64,000 nucleotides of DNA. Origin: Bacteroidales bacterium UBA6248 (GTDB lineage Bacteria; Bacteroidota; Bacteroidia; Bacteroidales; Lentimicrobiaceae). The translations under genes and the position numbers were made by a program. The DNA lies in assembly GCA_002441345.1 (NCBI GenBank), contig DJVU01000006.1:159019-223018 (forward strand), read 5' to 3'. Positions 18,271-26,518 of this stretch are shown in pieces. The notes below the pieces were generated by a model. The model saw only the letters and a program-made list of their open reading frames with translations. It had not been told where the DNA came from and made no database searches. Numbering within the stretch: the first letter of the stretch is position 1; each line of letters starts with the position of its first letter.

Positions 18271-18573
18271 ATGATTAAACACATTGTATTTTTTAAGCTT
18301 GCCTCTGATCCTCAGCAATATGAGGCTCATGTACTGCTTGAAGAGGTAAAATACCAGCTGAGTCTTTTGCCTGCGCTGATTCCCGGTATTGAATCGTTTG
18401 ACGTTCAGACGGGGACTCCACTGGATGCTCGTTCAGCCGATCTGGTGTTGCTCAGTGAATTCAGGACATTGGAAGATTTGCAGGCATACCAGCTGCATCC
18501 TGCTCATCTCTCGTTTGTGGAATGGAATCGCTTACGGTGTCCGAAACTGGCTGTTGCTGATTTTGAATTCTGA
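18271..18573 (+). CDS. Dabb (stress-responsive alpha/beta barrel) domain protein
   Basis: A 100-residue protein consisting of one ferredoxin-like Dabb domain. It starts MIKHIVFFKL, the standard first strand, and has SLLPALIPGIESFDVQTG and HPAHLSFVEW, where His residues typical of the fold line the dimer barrel. Such proteins form small dimeric beta-barrels; some bind haem or act as monooxygenase-like enzymes, most are uncharacterised. ATG 18271 follows a -7 box by 12 bp, which suggests a very short leader. The frame upstream to 18226 is not family-like. Confidence 0.85.
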   Translation: MIKHIVFFKLASDPQQYEAHVLLEEVKYQLSLLPALIPGIESFDVQTGTPLDARSADLVLLSEFRTLEDLQAYQLHPAHLSFVEWNRLRCPKLAVADFEF

Positions 18574-18612
18574 TTAACCTGAAAATTGTTCAATACATAA
18601 AAGACCGGGAAA

Positions 18613-19029
18613 ATGAAAAAAGTTATTCTTCTGTGTATTCCTCTTTTTGCCATAGCACTGGCCTCCTGTACCCTTGATGGGGAGAATTATGTCCGCTATT
18701 ATGACTTCGTCAGCATTCAGGAGACCAATGTACCTGACCAGGCCGTACTGGGCGATACGGTCAGCATTTTTTCAAGGGCTGTGGCGCCCAACGGCTGCTG
18801 GTCGGAACTGGAGTTTCAGATGCTGGAGTACAACGATTCTGTTTTCCTGATCAGGGCTACCGGATTATACGAATCCCACGAGGGTATTTGTCCGGAAATT
18901 CTGGTGACAAAGGATACGATATTCGGGTTTATTCCCGACACCACCGGAACATTTGTTTTTATTTCCCAATCGCCTTACCGTGCCGACAAGTTTGATACGC
19001 TTGTTGTTTCCCTTCCTCTGCTCCCCTGA
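18613..19029 (+). CDS. Small lipoprotein of unknown function
   Basis: A 138-residue protein with a lipoprotein signal: basic start MKK, hydrophobic core, and lipobox LASC with Cys19. The mature part is beta-rich, with a central sequence NGCWSELEFQM and CPEILVTKDTIFG. The pattern resembles Bacteroidota lipoproteins with a single Ig-like sandwich, but I do not recognise a named family. It follows the Dabb gene by 39 bp and may be co-transcribed. Confidence 0.75.
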   Translation: MKKVILLCIPLFAIALASCTLDGENYVRYYDFVSIQETNVPDQAVLGDTVSIFSRAVAPNGCWSELEFQMLEYNDSVFLIRATGLYESHEGICPEILVTKDTIFGFIPDTTGTFVFISQSPYRADKFDTLVVSLPLLP

Positions 19030-19120
19030 GCTTTGCCTTTGGAATAAGGTCTTACGGCACATATAAGGGGCAGTACGGTTTTTCCATACTGCCTGATAAT
19101 CGGATCCGTAAGAAGAAATT

Positions 19121-21418
19121 TCAGGCCTGATCGGGCCGTGTTTGCTGAGTTTCAGACTGCGGTTTGGGTTGCCTGGCCGTCAGTGCAAAGTCGCGGCTCG
19201 ATTTCAGCAGATTGAGCGAATAAAGCGTCAGGTTTTTGATTTCGGCAAGTACATTCAGATACAGTATGCTGTTTCGTGTTCCAGTTTCCGAATTCTTGAT
19301 TCTCTTCACCTGTTTTTTGCGGGCATCTTCAATTATACGCTGAATATTGACCTGTCGTGTGACGATCATGTCGAAATCACTGAAATTCTTCTTTTGAATC
19401 ATGCTGATAATCTCATTGAACAGCAGGGAGATTTCTCCGTTGAGCCTCGAAAGCTCTTCAATCTGAACCGGGATCATCGGCCGGTGGTTGTTTTCAACGT
19501 GTTCGAAGCTGGGAACGGTAATGTAGGAGATGCAATGATTGATTTCGCGCAGGTAATCGATGGCCTGCACGTAGAAGTGCCCCGATTCAACAGAGTCTTC
19601 ACGCAGATGCGAGAGGGTATTATTAATCTGATTTTTAAGACGTTTGGTCATTACATTGAGTTCATCCGATCCGGTTTTGGCATTTTTGAGTGTTTTCCTG
19701 TCTTCGTCCATCAAACCCATTAATGTTTCATTGAATATCAAAAGGCTTTGTTCCATTACCTGCTGAATGGTAAGCGAGCATTTTTCGATGATGGTTTCGG
19801 TCGACATTTCCCCGTCGATGGTATCAAGCAATTCGCTGGCCTGACGTTCGCTGGTGCGACGAAGGTGAATGCGGTGTGTGCGGTAGATCAGGAATCCGGC
19901 CAGAGCAACCAGGGCTAAGGTTGCGATGATGCCACCGTGGAAGAGCAGAATTGCTGCCAGCAGGGCGATGGTAAATGCAGCCAGGGCGGTAAAAAACCAA
20001 CCGCCAATAACCGATAAAACGCCGGTAATGCGGTATACGGCACTTTCGCGGCCCCATGCCCTGTCAGACAGAGAAGTACCCATGGCTACCATAAAGGTTA
20101 CATAGGTGGTTGAAAGCGGAAGTTTCAGAGAGGTTCCCAGGGCGATCAGCATACTGGCAACTACCAGGTTAACGCTTGCACGCATCATATCAAAAGCTGC
20201 TCCTTCTGGCATTTGAGCAACGGTCGTTTCATCGGGCGGATTAAACCTCTGCTCCAGCCAGTTGTTTAAGCGGTCGGGCAAAAAGCGGTCGAATGCAGAA
20301 GAGATGGTCATTGCTCCCCTTACGAGGTTACGTGAAAGTATGGATGAGTTAAAACGTTCTGCACCTTCCGTTTGCCGGCTCAGGTCGACCGAAGTTTCAA
20401 TTACGCTTCGTGCTTTTTTGGATGACCAAAGCGTAATGGCCATAACAACACCGGCAATGAGCAGCATCCATGTTTCAGTCTTCACATCATCGGCCAGTGC
20501 CGTCATCAGCAATGTGTTTGGATCGGCACCGGGCGTGGATGCAAAGATTTGAAAAGCCTTGAGTCCGGCAAGCGGAACGCCGATGAAGTTCACCAGGTCG
20601 TTGCCTGCAAAAGCCATGGCCAGGGCAAAGGTTCCGAAAAGTACTATCACTTTCAGAATATTGAGCCTGAAAAGCAGCATCATAACCTGAAGAAGAACGG
20701 TCCAGGCCAAAAGACTGAGCAACAGAATCCGTCCGGTGTGGTTCTGAATGTAGTCAAGTGTTTCGGGGGTAATAAAGGAAGCTCCCTTGGCACCTTTGAT
20801 AAGAATGAAATAGGTGATGCCGGTGATGGCAATTCCACCCCAAAGGCTGCCGAAATAGCGGAGGTTGTAACGAATGTTGAATGTAAAGATAACCCGTGTG
20901 ATGTACTGAACCAGCGCACCAATGCTGAAAGCGACGGCAACCGATACCAGGATACCCGTAATAATTGCCAGTGCTTTGCCGGAGTTGATATACTGACCGA
21001 TATCCTGGATGGTTTGCTCGGATCCGGAGATTTTGATAATGGCGATGGCAACGGAAGCTCCGAGAAGTTCAAAAACTATGGAAACAGTTGTGGAAGTCGG
21101 AAGTCCGAAAGTATTGAAAACGTCGAGCAGAATAACGTCGGTAATCATCACCGCAAGGAAAATGATTATCACTTCATTGAAACTGAACTGCCCCGGGTAG
21201 AAAAGCCCCTTTCGTGCAATTTCCATCAGTCCGCTCGAGAAAGTTGCCCCTATAAGCACTCCGAGGCTGGCAACGATAAGTACGGTTCTGAATGTGGCAG
21301 CTCTTGCTCCGACTGCCGAGTTAAGGAAATTAACCGCGTCGTTGGCAACGCCAACCATCAGGTCTGAAGCTGCCAGAATAAACAAAACGGCGACAAAAAT
21401 TACGTAGATACTTTCCAT
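19121..21418 (-). CDS. Long PiT-family phosphate transporter with C-terminal PhoU-like domain
   Basis: Inorganic phosphate/cation symporter of the PiT (Pho4) family, extended to 765 residues. Both inverted halves of the PiT core are visible: GVANDAVNFLNSAVGAR and FGLPTSTTVSIVFELLGAS in the first, AGNDLVNF and LPLSTTYVTFMVAMGTSLSD in the second, separated by a soluble loop. From about residue 535 on there is a 230-residue soluble helical region that looks like a PhoU/DUF47 four-helix regulator fused to the permease. The ordinary 330-residue PiT is nearby at 24133. A promoter with a -7 box at 21441-21448 and tandem TTAACA repeats at 21480-21496 lies just upstream, so induction by phosphate limitation is likely. 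Confidence 0.88.
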   Translation of the reverse strand: MESIYVIFVAVLFILAASDLMVGVANDAVNFLNSAVGARAATFRTVLIVASLGVLIGATFSSGLMEIARKGLFYPGQFSFNEVIIIFLAVMITDVILLDVFNTFGLPTSTTVSIVFELLGASVAIAIIKISGSEQTIQDIGQYINSGKALAIITGILVSVAVAFSIGALVQYITRVIFTFNIRYNLRYFGSLWGGIAITGITYFILIKGAKGASFITPETLDYIQNHTGRILLLSLLAWTVLLQVMMLLFRLNILKVIVLFGTFALAMAFAGNDLVNFIGVPLAGLKAFQIFASTPGADPNTLLMTALADDVKTETWMLLIAGVVMAITLWSSKKARSVIETSVDLSRQTEGAERFNSSILSRNLVRGAMTISSAFDRFLPDRLNNWLEQRFNPPDETTVAQMPEGAAFDMMRASVNLVVASMLIALGTSLKLPLSTTYVTFMVAMGTSLSDRAWGRESAVYRITGVLSVIGGWFFTALAAFTIALLAAILLFHGGIIATLALVALAGFLIYRTHRIHLRRTSERQASELLDTIDGEMSTETIIEKCSLTIQQVMEQSLLIFNETLMGLMDEDRKTLKNAKTGSDELNVMTKRLKNQINNTLSHLREDSVESGHFYVQAIDYLREINHCISYITVPSFEHVENNHRPMIPVQIEELSRLNGEISLLFNEIISMIQKKNFSDFDMIVTRQVNIQRIIEDARKKQVKRIKNSETGTRNSILYLNVLAEIKNLTLYSLNLLKSSRDFALTARQPKPQSETQQTRPDQA

Positions 21419-21440
21419 AAAGTATGGATTAAATAGTTTG

Positions 21441-21496
21441 CAAAATTAAGTCGCTCAAAACGTTTAACCCTGAGGCTTATGTTAAGTTAATGTTAA
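21441..21496 (-). promoter_or_regulatory. Putative Pho-box promoter of the long PiT gene
   Basis: On the minus strand: TTAACA at 21496-21491 and again at 21485-21480, exactly 11 bp apart as in PhoP/PhoB boxes, followed 31 bp later by TAATTTTG (21448-21441), a TAnnTTTG -7 box. No TTG -33 element, as expected of an activator-dependent promoter. The arrangement matches the one at 23352-23406. Confidence 0.5.
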
Positions 21497-21505
21497 ATCG
21501 GTTGA

Positions 21506-23206
21506 TTACTGCCGGGGATTGCTTGCGATGGCCTGGTTGATGTTGATGATGTGGTCGGCCAGTTTCTCGCATTCGTTGAGCAGCTCGGCGTAGTAGGCAG
21601 CATTAACATAGTTGTATTCTCCGGCATCCAGTTTGGTTTTATTGGATGTTATCAGCTTGTCGCGAAGCTCGTTTATTTTAAGTTCCTGCTCGGTGGCTTT
21701 GGCCAGGATTCCGGGGCGATAGTCTTTCGACAGGTTTTCATTCATAATTTCGAGGGCCTGGCTTACCAGTTCGAAAAGGGCAGACAGGTCGTCCCGCATC
21801 TCCTGGGTAAACCATGCTTTGGCTTCATTCTTTTTTCGGATGGTGCGTTCCATCTGAATGCACTGGTCGGCAATGCTTTCCATGTCGTCGGTTATTTTGA
21901 GCATCGCCCGGATGCGCCTTGAGTTTGCTTCGGTTAGGTCACTTTCGGCAATCCTGGTGATAAACTGGGTGATTTCTCTGTCCAGTTCATCGGCCTGTTC
22001 CTCGCATTTGTAGATTTTCTTCCGGATTTTTTCGAACTTGATTTCGCGTTTCTCGGTGAGGTACTCGGGTATCAGGCTGAACATGTAGGCAGTAAGCTTC
22101 CCGAAATTATATATATGCTCGCGAGCCTGAAGTATATCTACTTCATACATTGCCATAAAACGCGATTTGAAATAACGCAGCCGGTAATTTTTCTTCTCGT
22201 TTCCTTTAACCGGCATAATTATCTCGAGCAACCGCCTGAAGGCCGGAATAAACCACACCAGTAGCAGGGTGTTGGCAAGGTTAAATCCGGTATGGAAGAT
22301 GGAAAGCCCGAGCGGACATACACCCGATGCTCCCAGGCTGGAATTCACCGAAAGGGAATAGGCGGCATTGTAGGTTGTTTTGGTAAGGAATCCGAAAAGA
22401 GCAAAGGCCCATAGTATTCCGGCCAGATTGAAGAGTGTATGCCCGAGTGCAAGCCGCCTGGCCGGACGATTTGCCACGATGGCGGCCAGATTTGCTGTAA
22501 CGGTTGTGCCGAGGTTCTCGCCCAGAATCATGGCAACCGCCGATTCATAACTGATGTATCCCTGGTGGCAGAGTACAAACGTCATTGCTACCGTGGCACT
22601 CGACGACTGTATGAGCAGTGTCACCAGAAGTCCGGCACCGGCAAACAGCAGCAGCGATAACGGCCCCTGGTTGCCAATTCCTGAAATCATGGAGAACAGG
22701 GGTGAGTCGGCGCCAACACCCGGCATAGAGCTCTTCATAAAATGAAGTCCGAGAAAGAGTATGGAAAAGCCGAGGATAAACTCGCCGAATGAGCGGCTGC
22801 GAACCCCGGGGAAGAAGATGAACGGCAAACTCAGACCAAGCAGGGGCAGAAGAATCAGATGAAATTCGAACCGGAAACCAAACAGAGTAATAAGCCAGGC
22901 CGTGACGGTGGTGCCGATATTGGCTCCCATCATAATACCCAGAGCCTGAGTAAGATTGAAAAGACCGGCATTCACAAAACTAACCAGCATTACGGTAACG
23001 GCAGAAGAGGACTGTATCAGACCCGTAGCCAGTAATCCGGCTATTATTGCTTTAAACCGGTTCGAAGCAATGTTGGAAAACATAGCTCTGAAACGGCCGC
23101 CCGAAATGCGTTGCAGGCTTTCGCTCATCAGCTTCATCCCGAAAAGGAAAAGAGCCAGAGCACCTAAAATATTAAGAATACTCAGGAATAATTGAAAATT
23201 GCTCAT
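21506..23206 (-). CDS. Na+/phosphate cotransporter (NptA type) with PhoU-like domain
   Basis: Sodium-driven phosphate transporter of 566 residues, about 9 membrane helices and a soluble C-terminal part. Each inverted repeat carries the QSSS signature, QSSSAVTV (65-72) and QSSSATVA (200-207), followed by GANIGTTVTA and GENLGTTVTA. From about residue 345 to the end is a PhoU-like helical domain that probably senses or limits uptake. A TACATTTG -7 box on the minus strand at 23244-23251 is a likely promoter. The long PiT gene lies 87 bp downstream with its own Pho-like promoter. Confidence 0.93.
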   Translation of the reverse strand: MSNFQLFLSILNILGALALFLFGMKLMSESLQRISGGRFRAMFSNIASNRFKAIIAGLLATGLIQSSSAVTVMLVSFVNAGLFNLTQALGIMMGANIGTTVTAWLITLFGFRFEFHLILLPLLGLSLPFIFFPGVRSRSFGEFILGFSILFLGLHFMKSSMPGVGADSPLFSMISGIGNQGPLSLLLFAGAGLLVTLLIQSSSATVAMTFVLCHQGYISYESAVAMILGENLGTTVTANLAAIVANRPARRLALGHTLFNLAGILWAFALFGFLTKTTYNAAYSLSVNSSLGASGVCPLGLSIFHTGFNLANTLLLVWFIPAFRRLLEIIMPVKGNEKKNYRLRYFKSRFMAMYEVDILQAREHIYNFGKLTAYMFSLIPEYLTEKREIKFEKIRKKIYKCEEQADELDREITQFITRIAESDLTEANSRRIRAMLKITDDMESIADQCIQMERTIRKKNEAKAWFTQEMRDDLSALFELVSQALEIMNENLSKDYRPGILAKATEQELKINELRDKLITSNKTKLDAGEYNYVNAAYYAELLNECEKLADHIININQAIASNPRQ

Positions 23207-23243
23207 GGTGTCGGAGATTTCAGTACCGCCGGGCGGATTAATG

Positions 23244-23251
23244 CAAATGTA
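23244..23251 (-). promoter_or_regulatory. Candidate -7 promoter element for the Na+/Pi cotransporter
   Basis: TACATTTG on the minus strand, exact TAnnTTTG, 38 bp before the ATG. No -33 TTG and no 11-bp TTAACA repeat at the matching distance. Confidence 0.45.
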
Positions 23252-23351
23252 AGCACATTAAGCCTCATTTGGATAGTCGATGAAGCGATTTCTTTGACGA
23301 ATGCCAGTTAAACAATGCCGGAAAAAAAATGGTCACACGTTTGTTAACTTG

Positions 23352-23406
23352 TTAACAATAACTTAACATTGCTCTTGCAATCGGGCTTTTTTTCGCCCTA
23401 GTTTTG
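23352..23406 (+). promoter_or_regulatory. Putative Pho-box promoter of DUF47-pit
   Basis: TTAACA at 23352-23357 and 23363-23368 (11-bp period; a further TTAACT at 23344), then TTG at 23375-23377 and TAGTTTTG at 23399-23406 (spacer 21). The second repeat ends 30 bp before the -7 box, as in the long PiT promoter. A TCGGGC/GCCCGA inverted repeat (23381-23386, 23406-23411) flanks the -7 box. Confidence 0.5.
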
Positions 23407-23463
23407 CCCGAATTTCAGCGAAAGAAAACAAGCACGATTTACCTAAAATATAAACGATACACC

Positions 23464-24111
23464 ATGAAGCTTGATAAAATTTTTCAGTTTCTTGTTCCGC
23501 GCGATAAGAAGTTTTATCCAATGTTTTGCGAAGCCTCTGCCAACCTTGTAAATTGTTCGAAGGAGTTTCGTGAGCTGCTGAATTGCAGGGATGAAGAAGA
23601 ACGAACCCACCTGGTTAAAAGGGTGAAAAAACTAGAAAAAGAGGGCGACCGCATTACACAGGCGATTTTTGAACAGCTCAATTCGACGTTTATAACGCCT
23701 TTCGACCGTGAGGATGTGCACAAGCTTGCCAACCGCATCGACAACGTAGTCGACCTGCTTAACACCTGTGCCAAGCGCATTCAGCTTTACCGGCTTATGG
23801 ATATTCCGCCCGTTTTTATGGAAATGGGAGAGCTGGTGGTAAAGGCATCGGATCACATCAACGAAATGACCATCGGTCTCAACGATCTTCACTCTATCGG
23901 AAGGTTCAGGGATAATTGCATTGCCATAAGTGAACTCGAGAATGAGTCGGATGCTCTGAACTACTCCTTCCTTTCGGAGATTTTCGACAATGAAACCAAT
24001 GCAATCAGTCTGATCAAGAAGCGGGATATTCTGAACTCGCTCGAGAAGGCCATGGATCGCTGCGAGGATGTGGCGGATGTGTTTCAGACCATTATTGTTA
24101 AACATGCCTGA
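23464..24111 (+). CDS. DUF47 family PhoU-like phosphate transport regulator
   Basis: A 215-residue, all-helical cytosolic protein of the DUF47/PhoU-like family, which accompanies PiT permeases and is thought to control them. Recognisable parts are FLVPRDKKFYPMFCEAS at the start, VKKLEKEGDRITQAIFEQLN and TFITPFDREDVHKLANRIDNVVD, the last holding the acidic metal-binding signature of the PhoU fold. ATG 23464 is preferred because the upstream frame (to 23404) lies in the promoter. The pit gene follows 21 bp later, the standard DUF47-PiT operon. Confidence 0.93.
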   Translation: MKLDKIFQFLVPRDKKFYPMFCEASANLVNCSKEFRELLNCRDEEERTHLVKRVKKLEKEGDRITQAIFEQLNSTFITPFDREDVHKLANRIDNVVDLLNTCAKRIQLYRLMDIPPVFMEMGELVVKASDHINEMTIGLNDLHSIGRFRDNCIAISELENESDALNYSFLSEIFDNETNAISLIKKRDILNSLEKAMDRCEDVADVFQTIIVKHA

Positions 24112-24132
24112 TAAGCGTCCGAAACAACAATT

Positions 24133-25125
24133 ATGGAGTTTATAGTCATTCTTTGCATCGTAATAGCACTTGGGTTCGATTTCCTTAACGGGATGAACGA
24201 TGCGGCCAATTCCATCGCCACCATTGTTTCCACCAGGGTACTTACACCACGCCAGGCTGTGCTGTGGGCCGCCTTCTGGAATTTTGCCGCAGCCGGTGTA
24301 CTGGGTCTTCATGTTGCAAATACCATAGGAAAAGGGATCATCGACTCATCCATCGTTAATGAGTACTTCATTCTTGCTGCCCTGATCGGCGGCATCAGCT
24401 GGGTATATTTCTGCACCCATTTCGGACTGCCAATCAGCGTTTCGCATTCGCTCATCGGCGGACTTCTTGGCCCTGCCATCGTTATTGGGGGTGCCAAATA
24501 TATTATTGCCGACGGTATCATCAAAATTGCCATGTTTATTGTCCTTTCACCGGTCATCGGGTTCGTTATCGGTTTTTTGATGATGACGCTTACACTCTGG
24601 ATATTCCGAAACCGTTCGCCACACAAGGTGGACAACTGGTTCAGGGGGCTGCAGCTCTTTTCTTCGGCAGTATTCAGTCTCGGACACGGCGGAAACGATG
24701 CCCAGAAAACCATGGGTATCATTGCCATTCTTCTCTTCAGCACCGGTCACCTGGGTGCCGAATTTTATGTTCCGCTCTGGGTGGTTATTGCGGCATACAC
24801 ATCCATCGCTCTTGGAACTTATCTGGGCGGATGGAGGGTTATCAAAACCCTGGGCATTGGACTTACCGATCTGAAACCGGTACACGGTTTCAACGCCGAG
24901 ACTGCCGGTGCCCTTACCGTTATCGGGAATACGCTGGCCGGTATTCCGGTAAGCACAACCCACACAATTACCGGCTCCATTATGGGAGTCGGGGCAACAC
25001 GCAGGTTGTCGGCCGTTCGCTGGGGTGTAGCAACCAACATCGTTTCGGCCTGGCTTCTTACCATTCCGGCTGCAACGCTGATATCCGGACTTGTATACTG
25101 GATCCTTCAGTTTTTCATTTCCTGA
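24133..25125 (+). CDS. pit: Inorganic phosphate transporter, PiT family
   Basis: Low-affinity phosphate/metal-phosphate symporter of normal length (330 residues). The two signature helices are GFDFLNGMNDAANSIATIVS with LPISVSHSLIGGLLGPA, and GGNDAQKTMG with IPVSTTHTITGSIMGVGA. About ten membrane helices. It forms an operon with the DUF47 gene just upstream, under a Pho-box-like promoter, and faces the NptA and long PiT genes across the divergent region. Three phosphate importers in 6 kb suggest uptake over a range of ion and phosphate conditions. Confidence 0.96.
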   Translation: MEFIVILCIVIALGFDFLNGMNDAANSIATIVSTRVLTPRQAVLWAAFWNFAAAGVLGLHVANTIGKGIIDSSIVNEYFILAALIGGISWVYFCTHFGLPISVSHSLIGGLLGPAIVIGGAKYIIADGIIKIAMFIVLSPVIGFVIGFLMMTLTLWIFRNRSPHKVDNWFRGLQLFSSAVFSLGHGGNDAQKTMGIIAILLFSTGHLGAEFYVPLWVVIAAYTSIALGTYLGGWRVIKTLGIGLTDLKPVHGFNAETAGALTVIGNTLAGIPVSTTHTITGSIMGVGATRRLSAVRWGVATNIVSAWLLTIPAATLISGLVYWILQFFIS

Positions 25126-25213
25126 ACGGAATTTCCGGTACACAGGAATCTGCTGAAAAAACGGACCGCAGAATAGGGAGGAGATGCTGACATTTGTTGC
25201 CTACCTTTGCGGA

Positions 25214-26518
25214 ATGACAGCTCCATATCTTGATCGTCTGGGAATTGAGTCGCTCAATCCCATGCAAAAGCAGATGCTCGAAACATTCGGACCCGGTTCC
25301 GGAGTCATACTTATTGCTCCTACCGGATCGGGAAAAACTCTGGCATTTCTGTTGCCACTTCTGCAGATGCTTGATAATTCCGTTACTGGAATACAGGCAC
25401 TTGTGATTGTGCCTTCCCGGGAGCTGGCATTACAGATTGAGCGTGTATTCAGGGAGATGCAAACCGGTTATGTGGTTCTATCGTGTTACGGCGGACATCC
25501 GGTAAAGTCGGAACGCAACAGTCTGTCCGCAGGTCCTGCACTGGTAATAGGCACGCCGGGAAGGCTTGCTGACCACCTGCGTCGCGGGCACATCGAAACT
25601 GCCGGAATCAAACGTCTTATTCTCGATGAGTTTGATAAATCCCTTGAACTTGGCTTCAGCGACGATATGGCCTATATAGCCTCCTGTCTGCCTTCGGTCG
25701 ATACCCGGGCGCTAACCTCCGCCACACGCATGCCGGAACTTCCGGAGTATGCCGATATTAAAAATCCGGTTGAAGTGAATTATTCGCAGGGGCAGTCTCT
25801 GCCGGCCCTGACCGTGCATGCCGTAAGGGCAGCAGGGAACGATAAGCTGGAAGAACTTTTTAAACTGATTTGCATGTTTGGCAGTGAATCGTCGCTGATA
25901 TTCTGCAACCACAGGGAAGCTGCGGAGCGCATCAGCCAGAAGCTGCAGATGCAGGGAATCGTGCATGGTATCTATCACGGAGGTATGGAGCAGGAGGCGA
26001 GGGAGCTTGCGCTGATTCGCTTTCGTAACGGTACTCACCATACGCTGCTGACAACAAATCTGGCGTCGCGCGGACTGGATATCCCGGAGCTCAGGCATGT
26101 GGTTCACTATCAGCTTCCCGATACCGAAACCACCTGGATACACCGCAACGGTCGTACTGCACGCATGTTTGCCTCGGGTAAGGCATGGCTGGTGATGACG
26201 GCTGATGAATACGTGCCGCCGTTTCTGACTACGGAACCTGCGTTCGAAATCCTGCCTGAATCAGCGGATCTGCCGCAACTGCCGGAGTGGGAGACGCTGC
26301 GGTTCAGCCTCGGGAAGAAAGATAAGGTGAGCCGGGCCGATATCGCCGGTTTTCTGATGGGGCAGGGGCAGATAGAAGCCAGCAGCATTGGACGCATAGA
26401 TCTCGCCGATCGCGTGTCGTATGCCGCCGTAAAGCGTAGCATATGCCGTGCATTATTGTCGAAGATCCGGGGTAAGCTCCTGAAGAGAAAGCAGGTAACA
26501 GTAGCAATTGCCCGTTAA
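25214..26518 (+). CDS. DEAD-box RNA helicase, DbpA-like
   Basis: ATP-dependent RNA helicase of 434 residues. All core motifs are present: Q-motif region LNPMQKQ, Walker A APTGSGKT, PSRELALQ, TPGRLADH, Walker B as DEFD rather than DEAD, SAT, LLTTNLASRGLDIPE and HRNGRTAR. The last 70 residues (GKKDKVSRADIAGFL, then SIGRIDLADRVSY) match the DbpA RNA-binding domain that recognises 23S rRNA hairpin 92, so a role in 50S assembly is likely. An ATG at 25184 is also in frame, but its purine-rich SD sits only 2 nt before it; ATG 25214 gives the usual family N-terminus. The 3' end overlaps the convergent FabH-like gene by 4 bp. Confidence 0.88.
   Translation: MTAPYLDRLGIESLNPMQKQMLETFGPGSGVILIAPTGSGKTLAFLLPLLQMLDNSVTGIQALVIVPSRELALQIERVFREMQTGYVVLSCYGGHPVKSERNSLSAGPALVIGTPGRLADHLRRGHIETAGIKRLILDEFDKSLELGFSDDMAYIASCLPSVDTRALTSATRMPELPEYADIKNPVEVNYSQGQSLPALTVHAVRAAGNDKLEELFKLICMFGSESSLIFCNHREAAERISQKLQMQGIVHGIYHGGMEQEARELALIRFRNGTHHTLLTTNLASRGLDIPELRHVVHYQLPDTETTWIHRNGRTARMFASGKAWLVMTADEYVPPFLTTEPAFEILPESADLPQLPEWETLRFSLGKKDKVSRADIAGFLMGQGQIEASSIGRIDLADRVSYAAVKRSICRALLSKIRGKLLKRKQVTVAIAR

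Noticed and set aside
18112..18330. 72-codon minus-strand frame
   Set aside because: Crosses the Dabb start and promoter and has no homologue-like features.
20549..21367. 272-codon open frame on the plus strand
   Set aside because: Lies wholly antisense to the well-supported long PiT gene; composition is a low-complexity mirror of membrane codons.
23244..23312. Pho box for the Na+/Pi cotransporter gene
   Set aside because: The -7 box is good, but only one TTAA word lies at a comparable distance, without an 11-bp repeat.
25620..25660. DEFD instead of DEAD in the helicase as a sign of inactivity
   Set aside because: The Asp-Glu pair needed for ATP hydrolysis is present, and variant third and fourth residues occur in active helicases.
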